Numbered from the stretch's first letter, positions 9,724 to 19,031 are shown. The stretch: DNA of 64,000 nucleotides from Pseudomonas sp. IAC-BECa141 (GCF_020544405.1 NZ_CP065410.1:2914001-2978000), one strand, 5' to 3'. Made by a program: numbers and translations. The notes: generated by a model from the sequence alone, not told the origin.

Positions 9724-9763
9724 GAAAAGGCCCGCTGCGATGCAAATCGCAGCGGGCCTTTTC
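9724..9763. terminator. Strong bidirectional terminator between regulator and fapF
   Basis: A perfect 18-bp stem (9724-9741 with 9746-9763, GC-rich AAGGCCCGCTGCGAT core) and GCAA tetraloop, bordered by A's on the left and T's on the right. It closes both the regulator and the fap operon. Confidence 0.92.
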
Positions 9764-9774
9764 ATGTGTGGTGA

Positions 9775-11079
9775 TTAGAAGTAGTACGGGAATTTCAGGC
9801 TGAAGGAGAAGTCCGGGGCATCGTCCGTCATGCCGATGGACAGGTTGGGCACGATGGTCAGGTTGTCGGTGGCCGCGATGGTCATGCCGACGTTGAAGTA
9901 ACCGGCGTTGGCGTCGCTGGACACCACCGATTCCCAATCGCCGCCATCCTGTTTCAGCTTGCTCTTGCGTTGCACCAGGTCCGAGACGGAGAACGACATA
10001 CTCATCTTCTCGTTCAGTGCGAAGGCAACACCTGCGCCAATCTGGAAGCTGTCGCCGATGCGTACCTTGCCCGGGGTTTTCTGGTTGACGGTCGAACTGA
10101 TGTCGTCGAACGATTCCTCGAAGTTATGGGTGTAGGACAGGCTGCCGAACAACACGGCCGGGTCAAACGTCTTGACCAGCGAGATGCCCGGGGTGATCGA
10201 CCAGACGCCGTTGCCGGTAGGCAGGGTGTCAGGCACGAACAGGTTCGAGTTGGCATCGGTCTGGCGCAGCTTGATCCCGAACGGATCCTTGCCCGTTGGC
10301 GCCTTGACCCGCAAGGAAACCACGGCATCCGGGGTGTTGACCGATTCGTCCAGGAACTTGTAGGCGATGCCGAAGTTGACGTCGCCGATGGTCGGGTCGC
10401 GGCTTACGTCCTGTTCGGTGGTGACATTGGAGGCGCCTCCGTTGCCGCCGCCTGACTGATAGGTCGATTCACGGTAGACCACCGGCACGTTCAGGTCGAA
10501 CTGCCAGCGATTGTCAAAGTTGTAGCGTCCGGTCAGGTCGAGAGTCCAGGTATCGGCCTTGATCCGGTCGAGGTTGATGTTGCCCAGAAAGATCGAGTCC
10601 AGGGCGAGGAAGCCGTTGAGGATCAGTTGGCGGGTGTCGTAGCGTGAATAGGTCACGCCGGTTTCAAAGCTGAACTTGCCGCCGCCAAAGAAGCCGCTGG
10701 CTTCGTCGTACAGGTTGGACACACTCTGTGCCGGTTGCGAATCATCGGCCAGCGACTGGCCATAAGATGCGCCACTTCCCCCGGCGGCGCCCCCCGACGC
10801 TGCTGCAGCCCCGGTGCCGGCGGCGACCCGGTTGCCTTTCATGTCCGAAGGCGATTTGGCCAGGCGTTTTGGGGGAGGGGACGCGGGCTGGTCTTCGACC
10901 TGGCGGACCCGTTGTTCGAGCACCGCCAGGGCTTTCTGTTGCACTTCGTATCGTTGCTTAAGCTCCAAAAGTTCCTGTTTCAGGGCTTCCACATCTGCGT
11001 CGGGTGCTGCTTGCAGCATCGCCGCAGGTAGAAGAGTACTCAAACATACAGCGGCACGCAGTGATACTGATCGATACAT
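9775..11079 (-). CDS. fapF: FapF, outer-membrane export channel of the functional amyloid system
   Basis: 434 residues. Signal peptide about 1-24 (LPAAMLQA-A), then a coiled coil about 28-66 ([19 protein letters not shown] and on), a low-complexity Gly/Ala linker with many small residues, and a C-terminal beta-barrel with alternating strands ending in [11 protein letters not shown], an outer-membrane C-terminus. In the known Fap system FapF is a trimeric pore that secretes FapB, FapC and FapE. AGGGACGG lies before the ATG. It is the last gene of the operon and is followed by the strong bidirectional terminator. Confidence 0.9.
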   Translation of the reverse strand: MYRSVSLRAAVCLSTLLPAAMLQAAPDADVEALKQELLELKQRYEVQQKALAVLEQRVRQVEDQPASPPPKRLAKSPSDMKGNRVAAGTGAAAASGGAAGGSGASYGQSLADDSQPAQSVSNLYDEASGFFGGGKFSFETGVTYSRYDTRQLILNGFLALDSIFLGNINLDRIKADTWTLDLTGRYNFDNRWQFDLNVPVVYRESTYQSGGGNGGASNVTTEQDVSRDPTIGDVNFGIAYKFLDESVNTPDAVVSLRVKAPTGKDPFGIKLRQTDANSNLFVPDTLPTGNGVWSITPGISLVKTFDPAVLFGSLSYTHNFEESFDDISSTVNQKTPGKVRIGDSFQIGAGVAFALNEKMSMSFSVSDLVQRKSKLKQDGGDWESVVSSDANAGYFNVGMTIAATDNLTIVPNLSIGMTDDAPDFSFSLKFPYYF

Positions 11080-11124
11080 GAATAAGCCGTCCCTTTAAGC
11101 CCAATGATCGAGACTCAGCGTAGT

Positions 11125-11871
11125 TCAATATCCGATATTGCGTAGTGCCCTGAGTTGAGTCAGGTTGCAATCCAGTGCGCCGGCACTCATGCCGTTATTG
11201 TTAAGGACAACGTTGAGTTGAGTCAGGTTGTTGACTACGTTTGCGCTACCCAGCAAACGGGTGTTTTGCAGCAGTCCGCCCTGGGCGACCTGTTGCAAGG
11301 CTGTACCCTGATTGCCGGAGGCCTGAATGGCCATTTGAACACCGCCGCCTGTGGCCGACACCGCGACGCTGCCGGCGCCGTTGCTGCCGGTAATGGTCTG
11401 GCCGGCCATCAAGGCCTGGCCCTGGGCAGGCATCAGTGCAGGTGCCTGACTGGCTTCTTTGACGTTGATCGCAACGTTGTTGTAGGCGGAGTTGCCGTCG
11501 CCGGCGGCGCGCACACTCTGCGTCACGCCCTGGCTGGAGTTGAGTCCCGCACCACCCACGATCGAGCCCGTCCCCAGTTCCGGGGTACTGCCATTGCCGT
11601 GTTCCTTGATGGTCGAGACGTAGAATTCGGGTTTTACCGAAGCTGCCTGCAATTGCATCGTGGCCGAGGCCCCGATCAGATCTCCACTGGCGTTGCGCCA
11701 GGTACTGCTCATGACGACACCGAAGCTGATGATCCGGCCCGGCATGACGTAGCGACCGCGTAGCTCAGCGAGCTCCTGGTCCTTGATTTCAATGGGTTTG
11801 AATCCTGCATTGGCATAGCCTGATGCGCTCGCTGCCAGGCAGGCGGCGGCCAGCCAGTATGAGGTTTTCAT
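11125..11871 (-). CDS. fapE: FapE, minor extracellular component of Fap amyloid
   Basis: 248 residues with signal peptide (MKTSYWLAAACLAASASGYANA). The start at 11871 is chosen over an in-frame ATG six codons upstream because GGGAGC precedes it and the signal peptide begins directly. The body is rich in Asn, Gln, Ala and Gly (e.g. GGLLQNTRLLGSANVVNNL) and ends in a Cys-containing stretch (ALDCNLTQLRALRNIGY), like the C-terminal regions of FapE homologues. In the known system FapE is exported and found in mature fibrils. Fourth from last in the operon order A-B-C-D-E-F. Confidence 0.85.
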   Translation of the reverse strand: MKTSYWLAAACLAASASGYANAGFKPIEIKDQELAELRGRYVMPGRIISFGVVMSSTWRNASGDLIGASATMQLQAASVKPEFYVSTIKEHGNGSTPELGTGSIVGGAGLNSSQGVTQSVRAAGDGNSAYNNVAINVKEASQAPALMPAQGQALMAGQTITGSNGAGSVAVSATGGGVQMAIQASGNQGTALQQVAQGGLLQNTRLLGSANVVNNLTQLNVVLNNNGMSAGALDCNLTQLRALRNIGY

Positions 11872-11914
11872 CTGCTGCTCCCGGGACATCCAGCCCCACT
11901 CTTGTAATCGGCGA

Positions 11915-12595
11915 TTAAAAGAAGTCGCTCTGTATGAACCCGAAGTCCATCAATTCAGCATCTTTGACCGGGTTGAAAGCATCCAGCTTGTTTTTGGCCG
12001 TCAACGGTACCGGAGGGCTGCGCAAGGCATTGGCCTTGTCATATCCGGGGCCGACGATGGCAAAGACGATGCCGTTCCAACCTTTGACAAAGTCATCATG
12101 GGAGTAGCGTTTGTGTCCCAGGACCGGGTCTGCGATGTAAACCCAATCCTTGTCCGCCCGCTGCATCACCACGAAATGCTTGTAGCCGCGAATTTCCATC
12201 AGTACCACCACCGGGATCGTGACAGCGTCGAGTTTTTCCCGGGGAATCTTGTAGCCTCTGGCGCGCATGCCGATGCTTTCTATGTAGCGCTTCATGTCCA
12301 GCATGGAGAAACCCTGAGTACGGACAAGGTCCTGGTCTGCATTGACCAGCATGCCTTTGATGATGTGCTCCTCATCGACGTCGAGCCAATAAGCCTGGCG
12401 CAATACCGTAGCCAGTGCGGCGGCGCCGCAGCTGAAGTCGGTTTTCTGTTCGACGATGTCGGCAAACTTGCGCTCACGAATGCTTTGCACGTTTTTGTAG
12501 ACAAGCGTGCCGCCCGGCAGGGCAGCAACGGGCATCTGGGCAGCCTGGGTCAGGCCACAGAAGCAAAGCACAGCGAGGAGGGCAGTCTTACGCAT
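11915..12595 (-). CDS. fapD: FapD, C39-type cysteine protease of the Fap system
   Basis: 226 residues with an N-terminal signal peptide (LLAVLCFCGLTQA). Papain-like C39 catalytic residues are visible: Cys56 in TDFSCGAAA, His140 in GYKHFVV and Asp156 in IADPVLG. In the family such domains process export substrates; FapD is needed for Fap secretion and is thought to act in the periplasm with FapF. All three catalytic residues are present, so it should be active. It is separated from fapC by a hairpin (12623-12644), so its expression may be set below that of the fibril genes. Confidence 0.9.
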   Translation of the reverse strand: MRKTALLAVLCFCGLTQAAQMPVAALPGGTLVYKNVQSIRERKFADIVEQKTDFSCGAAALATVLRQAYWLDVDEEHIIKGMLVNADQDLVRTQGFSMLDMKRYIESIGMRARGYKIPREKLDAVTIPVVVLMEIRGYKHFVVMQRADKDWVYIADPVLGHKRYSHDDFVKGWNGIVFAIVGPGYDKANALRSPPVPLTAKNKLDAFNPVKDAELMDFGFIQSDFF

Positions 12596-12622
12596 GATCG
12601 ATACGCCTTTGCGGACTGAGGA

Positions 12623-12644
12623 AAAGCCCCGTTTCCGGGGCTTT
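12623..12644 (-). terminator. Attenuator-like hairpin between fapC and fapD
   Basis: Stem AAAGCCCCG (12623-12631), loop TTTC, stem CGGGGCTTT (12636-12644). On the transcribed strand it is followed by a short U-rich stretch (GGGGCTTTTCC). It lies inside the operon, 15 bases after the fapC stop, so it is probably a partial terminator or an mRNA 3'-end stabiliser. Confidence 0.75.
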
Positions 12645-12658
12645 CGTTTCGATCGCGA

Positions 12659-13648
12659 TTACATGCAGGCTTTGCAACCTGCGGCGATGGACAGCGAGTT
12701 GCTTTGTTGGTTGCCAACACCAGCGGCGTTGTTGTAACCAGCGTTACCCGAGAAGTTGTTACCAACATTGGAGATGGAAGCGTTGTTGGTCACAGGGTTT
12801 TTCCAGCCATCAGGGGTCATCACTTGTTGAGTGGTCACACCTGCCAGGCCAAAGACGCCCACTGCTTCGAATTTGGCTTTTTGATCTTTGTCGCCGCCAT
12901 GGCCTCTGTCGTTATTGCCATATCCGCCATGACCGTGATCGTCGCCTTCGATATTTGCAGTGCCCTTCGCGTAGAACGCGCCAGCCCCGGCGAAAGTGCC
13001 GGTGAGGGTATCTTTTTTGTAGGTTTGAGTGCCGTTGTTGGCTACGGTCAGGCCAGTGGAGGTCTGGTTCGCAGCAGCAGCGGCGTTAGCTACACGACCA
13101 CCCGATACAGCAATTGCCAGGTTGTTTTTCTGTTGGTTGAAGTTGCCGGCACTGTTGTTCACGCCAATGTTGCCGGAACCGCCGTTACCCACGTTATTGA
13201 GATTGGCGTTGTTTGTGGTGGAGTAGTTCGCAACGGCGTTGTTAGTGTTGACTTGAGTTGCGCTGGAGACCGACACCGCAGAGCCGAAGATGAAACTTTC
13301 GTCGGCAGTTGCCAGAGCGGCGGCATTGTCTTGCTGGTTGCCATCGCCGGCGGTGTTGTTCATGCCAACGTTGCCGTTGGTGCCATTGGCCGAGTTGTTG
13401 ACGTTGGCATCATTTTTGGTGCCTTGGTTGCCGACCAGGTTGCCAGAGCTGCTTTGCGTGTCGAGCACTGCCGCCCCGGCGCCAGCGCCGATTTGCAGCA
13501 GTTGTTCCAGGGTTGGGCCTTTTGGTTCATGGTTGCCATGCCCGTTACCATGACCGTGATTATCATCACGACCGCCTGCCTGTGCTGCGATTGCCATCAC
13601 TGCTGCGAGTGCGAAAACCAGTGGTTTGAGGGCCATTGTAGGTTTCAT
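12659..13648 (-). CDS. fapC: FapC, major functional-amyloid subunit
   Basis: 329 residues: signal peptide 1-24 (cut after AAQA), a His/Asp/Gly-rich segment (29-40), and three Asn/Gln-rich imperfect repeats at about 75-113, 139-180 and 286-322, each ending in an N-N-x-A-G-x-x-N-Q-Q motif. Between repeats 2 and 3 is a linker of about 105 residues containing a second His/Asp/Gly cluster (236-255). The C-terminus is a CKAC pair (Cys325, Cys328), typical of FapC. ACGGAGAAACACC precedes the ATG. The subunit is exported and polymerises on the cell surface to stiffen biofilm. Repeat 1-3 spacing and the CxxC fit the family well. Confidence 0.93.
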   Translation of the reverse strand: MKPTMALKPLVFALAAVMAIAAQAGGRDDNHGHGNGHGNHEPKGPTLEQLLQIGAGAGAAVLDTQSSSGNLVGNQGTKNDANVNNSANGTNGNVGMNNTAGDGNQQDNAAALATADESFIFGSAVSVSSATQVNTNNAVANYSTTNNANLNNVGNGGSGNIGVNNSAGNFNQQKNNLAIAVSGGRVANAAAAANQTSTGLTVANNGTQTYKKDTLTGTFAGAGAFYAKGTANIEGDDHGHGGYGNNDRGHGGDKDQKAKFEAVGVFGLAGVTTQQVMTPDGWKNPVTNNASISNVGNNFSGNAGYNNAAGVGNQQSNSLSIAAGCKACM

Positions 13649-13719
13649 GGTGTTTCTCCGTCGTGCTTATTAGTTGGTTAAGTGTTGGTACTTTCTAATT
13701 GCACTGCTTCTTGTTTGGG

Positions 13720-14292
13720 TCAGTCAGCGACCCGGATGCTCAGGGTGTTAGCCATTCGGTTCCCCACCCCGGCACTCTGGTTCACCTGGATTACCCCCCG
13801 GCTGCCGGTGAAGGCCTGATCACTTGTCGTGACCTGGCGACTGCCGGGTGAGGTGCCAGTTGCTCCTGAGCTCGGTAACAACGCCACGTTCTGTTGGGAA
13901 AGGGCGCTATCGTCAACGCTCTGCGGGGCAGCACTGATGCTGACGCGCGTAACGTTGGCCATTTGGTTGTTGGCCCCGGCGCCCTGGTTCACGCCCAGGA
14001 TTCCGTTGCCATTGCTGAAAGAGTTGCCGCCAATGGTGGCGCTGGCATTGCCAGTGCGCTCGGCGGGTGTATTGATGTGCTGGATGACGCTGGTGGTCGC
14101 ACTTGCATGGGTGCCAATGGCGATGGCTTTGGTATTGGTCTGTTGCATCTGGTCGCCGGCCGCCTGGTTGACGTTGTAGTTGCCGCGATATTGCATGCCG
14201 GTTTCCTGAATGTTCGCGTTGTTCACGGAACCGGGGTCGGCCATGACGCTGGTGCAGCCGAGAAGGGCGAGCAGGAGCAGAGAACGATTCAT
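13720..14292 (-). CDS. fapB: FapB, amyloid nucleator subunit
   Basis: 190 residues with a signal peptide (MNRSLLLLALLGCTSVMA). Three repeats of the Fap type are seen, with N-V-N-Q-A-A-G-D-Q-M, G-V-N-Q-G-A-G-A-N-N-Q-M and Q-V-N-Q-S-A-G-V-G-N-R-M cores. In the known system FapB is a minor fibril component that nucleates FapC. Its ATG directly follows the fapA stop (TAA then ATG) and its RBS (CTGGAGGCC) lies inside fapA, so the two are coupled. Confidence 0.9.
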   Translation of the reverse strand: MNRSLLLLALLGCTSVMADPGSVNNANIQETGMQYRGNYNVNQAAGDQMQQTNTKAIAIGTHASATTSVIQHINTPAERTGNASATIGGNSFSNGNGILGVNQGAGANNQMANVTRVSISAAPQSVDDSALSQQNVALLPSSGATGTSPGSRQVTTSDQAFTGSRGVIQVNQSAGVGNRMANTLSIRVAD

Positions 14293-14742
14293 TTATTGGC
14301 CTCCAGCCATGCGGGTCAGCGGAGCAAGACCGGAACTCATTGCACGGTTGACGGTGTTGGAGATCGAGCCACCGGCGCCGCCGCCGTGACCACCTCCCAT
14401 TCCAGGCAAACCATTCGGATTGGTCACGGTGTTCATGCCCGGAATGTTCGAGGTCGGGGTGGTGATGCTGCCGCGAATTGAAGAGCCGCTGGCTACACTG
14501 GCAAATTCACCGTCGTTGAGTTCGGTGCTGGTCATCGCTTGACTGATTCGGGCCGATGGGTTGGCATTGACGGTGGTCGGGTAGGGATCTTTGCCGCCGC
14601 TGCGGCCGATCGGGACCGGCTGGACGTCACGGTTGAGCACGATCACGCCATTGCCGTCGGCCTGAACGTTGAAACTGAGAAAAGCGCTGGCGGCTGATCC
14701 GATCAGCAGAAGGCAGGTAAAGGCTTTTTTGATGTTCCCCAC
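14293..14742 (-). CDS. fapA: FapA, first gene of the functional-amyloid operon
   Basis: 149 residues with a signal peptide (about 1-28) and a Gly-rich C-terminal half (GMGGGHGGGAGGSISNTV). The start codon is GTG at 14742, preceded by AAGGA nine bases upstream. FapA is periplasmic in the known system and affects the FapB/FapC composition of fibrils, possibly as a chaperone. The GTG start would keep its level low relative to the fibril subunits. Promoter at 14796-14811. Confidence 0.87.
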   Translation of the reverse strand: MGNIKKAFTCLLLIGSAASAFLSFNVQADGNGVIVLNRDVQPVPIGRSGGKDPYPTTVNANPSARISQAMTSTELNDGEFASVASGSSIRGSITTPTSNIPGMNTVTNPNGLPGMGGGHGGGAGGSISNTVNRAMSSGLAPLTRMAGGQ

Positions 14743-15098
14743 GGCGGCAATTCCTTCTTCAGTGGGCTGAGCCTGTTCAGCGTTGTGAAGGAGAGAGCGA
14801 AAGCTGTGCCGCTTTTTAGATGTCTTTTGATTTCAAAGGGTTGTGTGGATTGGACGCAGGGTTGATACACAATCTGTTTCATCGCTGAAACAAGTCACTG
14901 GCTTCGCAACCCCTTAAAGTCATTGCAATGCTCTGGAACAAGGGTTTGCGCGCAGGTGTTTCATCTGCGTAACAAGTCGCATGACAAAGTGATGAAGGGC
15001 GCTGAGACGGGCACTTTGCACCCGCAGGAGTGTTTCAGGAACGGACACTTTTGCCCCAAAACAGGGGAAGGAACGGGGCATTCGCCCCGAAACCTGGG
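14743..15098. other. Upstream region of fap operon and 3' flank of nadR-like gene
   Basis: Holds the sigma-54 promoter of fapA at its left end. The rest, including a GC-rich stretch at about 15040-15090 with repeated GGGGCATTCGCCCC-like half-sites, contains no gene. No clean terminator for the flanking minus-strand genes was found. Upstream activator sites for the sigma-54 regulator should lie within about 14830-15000. Confidence 0.5.
14796..14811 (-). promoter_or_regulatory. Sigma-54 (-24/-12) promoter of fapABCDEF
   Basis: On the minus strand the sequence reads CGGCACAGCTTTCGCT, with GG (14810-14809) and GC (14798-14797) separated by exactly 10 bases, against consensus TGGCAC-N5-TTGC. Predicted start of transcription near 14785, about 43 bases before the fapA GTG. 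It agrees with the linked sigma-54 activator at 8369. Confidence 0.75.
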
Positions 15099-15623
15099 TC
15101 AGTCCGCGAGCAGTGAGCGCACCGCGTCGAAGGCTTGCTGCTGGCGTTCGGCCCAGTTGCCCTGAATGATCTGCAAAGGTTGATGATGGGTTTGCAGCCA
15201 GATCCGGGTGGCCTCATAGAACGCGAGCCGTTCATTCAAGTCGGGCTGGCAGCGCTGACCATCGTCCGTCCACTCGATCTGCTCGGGGGAGAGCAGCAAG
15301 TGCAGGTCGTAGTGACGCGCCAGCAACTCGGTTTGCAGCCAGGGCGGGCAGTCGCCGAACAGGGTCTGGCTCCACAGGATGTTGCTCAACAGATGCGTAT
15401 CCAGAATCAGCAATCGCGGCTGCTGCGCCCGTGCCGCGTCTTCCCATTGCAACTGTCCGCGAGCAATTTCAGGGATGTCGGCGAGGCAGGTATCGCGAGG
15501 GTTCTGCTCGATGAACCAGCGCACATATTCGTCCACGCGCAAACCGCCGAACTGCTGTTGGATGCCGGCCGCCAGCCAGCTCTTGCCCGTGGACTCGGGG
15601 CCGGTCAGGACAATCACTTTCAT
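15099..15623 (-). CDS. NadR-type nicotinamide riboside kinase / AAA ATPase
   Basis: 174 residues. P-loop TGPESTGKSW near the N-terminus (start chosen at MKVIVLTGPES), followed by VDEYVRWFIEQNP and LLILDTHLL, matching the C-terminal ribosylnicotinamide kinase domain of NadR without its HTH and adenylyltransferase domains. It phosphorylates nicotinamide riboside to NMN for NAD salvage. The ATG overlaps the stop of pnuC (ATGA), so importer and kinase are coupled, which strongly supports the substrate. PnuC needs such a kinase to trap the imported riboside. Confidence 0.85.
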   Translation of the reverse strand: MKVIVLTGPESTGKSWLAAGIQQQFGGLRVDEYVRWFIEQNPRDTCLADIPEIARGQLQWEDAARAQQPRLLILDTHLLSNILWSQTLFGDCPPWLQTELLARHYDLHLLLSPEQIEWTDDGQRCQPDLNERLAFYEATRIWLQTHHQPLQIIQGNWAERQQQAFDAVRSLLAD

Positions 15624-16183
15624 CGTTGCAACGCCGGATCGGCACGCCATTCGCGCCAGCCTTGCACCGCAATTACGGTGAACAGGGCATACAGCGCCGC
15701 CGTGAGGTACAGCCCTTTATAGAGAAACAGCGCGACGAAGATCACATCCAGCACGAACCACAAAGCCCAGCATTGCAGACGTTTGTGGGCCATCCAGAAT
15801 TGCGCGACCAGGCTGAAACCGGTCAGCGCCGCGTCGAGCCACGGTTGTGCCGCGTCCGTCCAGTGAGCCATGGCCGCGCCCAGCAGCAGACTGCCCGCCG
15901 CGCCAATGGCCAGCCCTTGCGCAATCGAGCGGGTGTCGAGCCGGCTGACCTCGCGTCCGTCGTGCATCGTCCCGGCCCGCGTCCATTGCCACCAGCCATA
16001 GAGTTGCAGCCCGGCATACACCACCTGCAGCAGCATGTCCGAATACAGCTTTACCTCGAAGAATACCCAGGTGTAGAGCAACACCATGACCAGCCCGATC
16101 GGCCAGCACCACGGATTCTGTTTGACCGTGAGCCACACGGCGATTACACCGAGAGCGGCGGCAAACAGTTCGAGCCCGGACAT
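15620..16183 (-). CDS. pnuC: PnuC nicotinamide riboside transporter
   Basis: 187 residues with about seven hydrophobic segments. The start at 16183 (MSGLELFAAALGVIAVW) has CAAGGATCCTGC upstream; the longer open frame has none. Conserved stretches include KQNPWCWPIG, LQLYGWWQW (the WxxW substrate motif) and KRLQCWALWFVLD. Facilitated diffusion of nicotinamide riboside across the inner membrane, coupled to the overlapping kinase gene. Because PnuC relatives carry other B vitamins, the kinase context is the reason for this call. Confidence 0.9.
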   Translation of the reverse strand: MSGLELFAAALGVIAVWLTVKQNPWCWPIGLVMVLLYTWVFFEVKLYSDMLLQVVYAGLQLYGWWQWTRAGTMHDGREVSRLDTRSIAQGLAIGAAGSLLLGAAMAHWTDAAQPWLDAALTGFSLVAQFWMAHKRLQCWALWFVLDVIFVALFLYKGLYLTAALYALFTVIAVQGWREWRADPALQR

Positions 16184-16225
16184 GCAGGATCCTTGGGGGA
16201 ATAGAAGAGGGAGCGGATTGTACCG

Positions 16226-16255
16226 AAAAACAGGTGGGAAACGAGTTCCCACCTG
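16226..16255 (-). terminator. Intrinsic terminator after... start side of MCP/pnuC gap
   Basis: Stem CAGGTGGGAA (16231-16240), loop ACGAG, stem TTCCCACCTG (16246-16255), followed on the minus strand by UUUUUCGG. It lies directly after the chemoreceptor stop codon and separates that gene from pnuC. Confidence 0.88.
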
Positions 16256-16263
16256 AAAGGGCG

Positions 16264-17898
16264 TCAGACGCGAAACTGACGCAGCAAGCCGTTCAACTGT
16301 TCGCTGAGCTCGCCCAGGCGAACGCTCGCCACACTCGACTGCTCTGCCGCCAGCGCGGTGCTGTGGGACAGCCCCGCGGCCTGGGTGACGTTCTGATTGA
16401 TGTCTTCGACCACATGCGCCTGCTGCAGCGTTGCGCTGGCAATCGAGGCGTTCAGGCCATTGAGGTTGCGCAGGGCCTGGCCGATGGCATTCAGGCTGGC
16501 ACTGGCCAGGCCGGCCTGCTCGATGGTCAGTTGCGAAGCCTTGCTGCTGTCGCCGATCACCTTCACCGCGGCTTCGGAATGATTTTGCAGGCGTTCGATC
16601 ATCGTCTGGATTTCCGCCGTGGACTTCTGCGTGCGTTGCGCCAGCAAACGCACTTCGTCAGCCACCACTGCAAATCCGCGACCCTGTTCGCCGGCGCGTG
16701 CTGCTTCAATCGCGGCGTTGAGAGCGAGCAGGTTGGTCTGCTCGGCAATCGAGCGGATCACCTCCAGCACGCTGCCAATCTGCGTGCTCTCGGTCGCCAG
16801 CGTGCGGATCACTTCGACGGCCTGATCGATGGTGCCGGACAGCTTGTCAATCTGCTGCAGGCTGCTGTCGATGTTGACCTGGCCTTGTTGGGCCTGGGCT
16901 TCTGCGTCACGCATTTCGCTGGCGGCGTGTTCGGCGTTCTTCGCCACGTCCTGCACACCGTAGGTCACTTCGTTGACGGCGGTGGCCACCAGCTCCATCT
17001 GCTGCGACTGTTGCTGGCTGCGTTGCCGGGCCTGTGCCGCATCGTTGCCCAGCTCACTGGACGATTGGCCCAATGCGCTGGCGGATACCTGCAAGTCACC
17101 GATCACCCGGCGCAGCTTGGCGGTGAAAGCATTGAAGTGATGGGCCAGTTGAGTGACCTCGTCCTGACCCTGGGTGTCGAGGCTGCGAGTCAGATCGCTT
17201 TCGCCGCTGGCAATGTTGGCCATGGCGTTCACGGTTTCCTGTAACGGACGGACGATGCTGCGGGCAATCAGGATCACCAGAAGTGCCATGATCGCCGCAA
17301 TGACCAGACCGACAACCGACGCCTTGAGCACCTGGCCCTGGAACTCGGCCTGCACGTCGTCGACGTACACGCCCGAACCGATGACCCAGCCCCACGGCTC
17401 GAACAGTTTCACGTAAGAGGTTTTGGCCACCGGTTCACTGGCACCCGGCTTGGGCCAACGATAGTCGACCATGCCGGCGCCTTTGGCCTTGGCGATGGCG
17501 ACCATTTCGTTGAACACCGCAAAACCGTCCGGGTCGCGGATCGCCGAGAGGTTCTGGCCTTCAAGCTTGGGATTGGTCGGGTGCATGACCATCACGGGCG
17601 TAAGGTCATTGATCCAGAAGTAATCGTTCTGGTCATAGCGCAGGCCACGAATGGCAGTCAGCGCCTGTTTTTGCGCCACATCGCGCGTCAGGGTGCCTGC
17701 CGCTTCGAGGCCCTGGTAGTACGTCAGCAAACCGCTGGCGGTCTGCACCACATGTTGGGTTTTCTGGGCCTTGGCGTGATACAGGTCATCATGGATCTGC
17801 TTGAGCATCAAAACGCCCAACGTCAGCAGCATGACGACTGCCACGATCAAGATGAGCCACAAGCGTCGGCTGATCGACACACTGCGCAAGCTGTTCAT
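16264..17898 (-). CDS. Methyl-accepting chemotaxis protein with single Cache sensor
   Basis: 544 residues. Membrane helix about 14-34, periplasmic sCache_2-type domain about 35-190 ([20 protein letters not shown] and [14 protein letters not shown] are hallmarks), second helix about 195-215, HAMP, then a long signalling coiled coil with the conserved hairpin tip [22 protein letters not shown] (seen as [18 protein letters not shown]). Start chosen at 17898 where CGGAGTGAC precedes [12 protein letters not shown]. Such sCache receptors usually sense small carboxylates; the ligand cannot be read from the sequence. No che genes adjoin it. Confidence 0.92.
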   Translation of the reverse strand: MNSLRSVSISRRLWLILIVAVVMLLTLGVLMLKQIHDDLYHAKAQKTQHVVQTASGLLTYYQGLEAAGTLTRDVAQKQALTAIRGLRYDQNDYFWINDLTPVMVMHPTNPKLEGQNLSAIRDPDGFAVFNEMVAIAKAKGAGMVDYRWPKPGASEPVAKTSYVKLFEPWGWVIGSGVYVDDVQAEFQGQVLKASVVGLVIAAIMALLVILIARSIVRPLQETVNAMANIASGESDLTRSLDTQGQDEVTQLAHHFNAFTAKLRRVIGDLQVSASALGQSSSELGNDAAQARQRSQQQSQQMELVATAVNEVTYGVQDVAKNAEHAASEMRDAEAQAQQGQVNIDSSLQQIDKLSGTIDQAVEVIRTLATESTQIGSVLEVIRSIAEQTNLLALNAAIEAARAGEQGRGFAVVADEVRLLAQRTQKSTAEIQTMIERLQNHSEAAVKVIGDSSKASQLTIEQAGLASASLNAIGQALRNLNGLNASIASATLQQAHVVEDINQNVTQAAGLSHSTALAAEQSSVASVRLGELSEQLNGLLRQFRV

Positions 17899-18200
17899 AA
17901 CGCTGTCACTCCGGATTCTTTTCTTGTAATAAACCACCGCCAGCATCCAACCACGTTTCGGTGACCGGGCATACGCGACCCAAGTCGTATAACGCGGCAG
18001 CGCTATTACGGCTTGTCTGTTAGGATTTCGGCGCCGCGCGTAAAAACCTGAATCCAAATTGATTTTTCACGGAATTTTGACTGTTTCGTGTGGATCCTGT
18101 GCGTGCGGAATCGGTACAGCTTTGACCAGCTACGCTGAACGCAGTGAACAAAAAAAATACTATCGGGGCATGCCGTCTGGCATCGCTCTTTGGGGGATTG

Positions 18201-19031
18201 ATGGATCTTTGGACGGCCTTGCAGGCATTGATACTTGGAGTTGTAGAGGGGCTGACGGAGTTTTTGCCCATATCCAGTACCGGACACCAGATCATTGTTG
18301 CCGACTTGCTCGATTTCGGAGGCGAGCGGGCCATGGCGTTCAACATCATCATCCAGCTCGGCGCGATTCTCGCGGTCGTCTGGGAATTCCGGCGCAAGAT
18401 CCTCGACGTGGTCATCGGTTTGCCGACTCAGCCAAGTGCGCGGCGCTTCACCGTCAACCTGCTGATTGCCTTCCTGCCCGCCGTGGTGCTGGGCGTGATC
18501 TTCGCCGACCTGATTCACCATTACCTGTTCAACCCGATCACCGTGGCCGCCGCGCTGGTGGTGGGCGGGATCGTGATGTTGTGGGCCGAGCAGCGTCAGC
18601 ATGAAGTGCACGCCGAAACGGTCGACGAGATTCGCTGGACGGATGCACTCAAGATTGGCTTCGCCCAGTGTCTGGCGATGATCCCCGGTACTTCGCGTTC
18701 CGGCTCGACCATCATCGGCGGCCTGTTGTTCGGGCTGTCGCGCAAGGCAGCCACCGAGTTCTCGTTCTTCCTGGCGATGCCGACCATGGTCGGTGCGGCG
18801 GTGTATTCGGGCTACAAGTACCGCGACCTGTTCGTACCGGCAGACTTCCCGGTGTTTGCCATCGGCTTCGTCACGGCGTTCATCTTCGCCATGATCGCGG
18901 TGCGCGGCCTGCTCAAGTTCATCGGCAGCCACAGTTACGCGGCCTTCGCCTGGTATCGGATCGCCTTCGGTCTGGTGATTCTGGCGACCTGGCAATTTGG
19001 ATGGATCGACTGGTCGGCCGCCCAGCCATGA
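18201..19031 (+). CDS. uppP: Undecaprenyl-diphosphate phosphatase
   Basis: Recycles undecaprenyl pyrophosphate to the monophosphate carrier lipid for peptidoglycan and O-antigen synthesis. 276 residues with about eight membrane segments and the two BacA/UppP signatures: [18 protein letters not shown] near the N-terminus and [10 protein letters not shown] near residue 170. The start at 18201 is preceded by TTTGGGGGATTG. The stop overlaps the start of the DUF1294 gene. Confidence 0.95.
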   Translation: MDLWTALQALILGVVEGLTEFLPISSTGHQIIVADLLDFGGERAMAFNIIIQLGAILAVVWEFRRKILDVVIGLPTQPSARRFTVNLLIAFLPAVVLGVIFADLIHHYLFNPITVAAALVVGGIVMLWAEQRQHEVHAETVDEIRWTDALKIGFAQCLAMIPGTSRSGSTIIGGLLFGLSRKAATEFSFFLAMPTMVGAAVYSGYKYRDLFVPADFPVFAIGFVTAFIFAMIAVRGLLKFIGSHSYAAFAWYRIAFGLVILATWQFGWIDWSAAQP

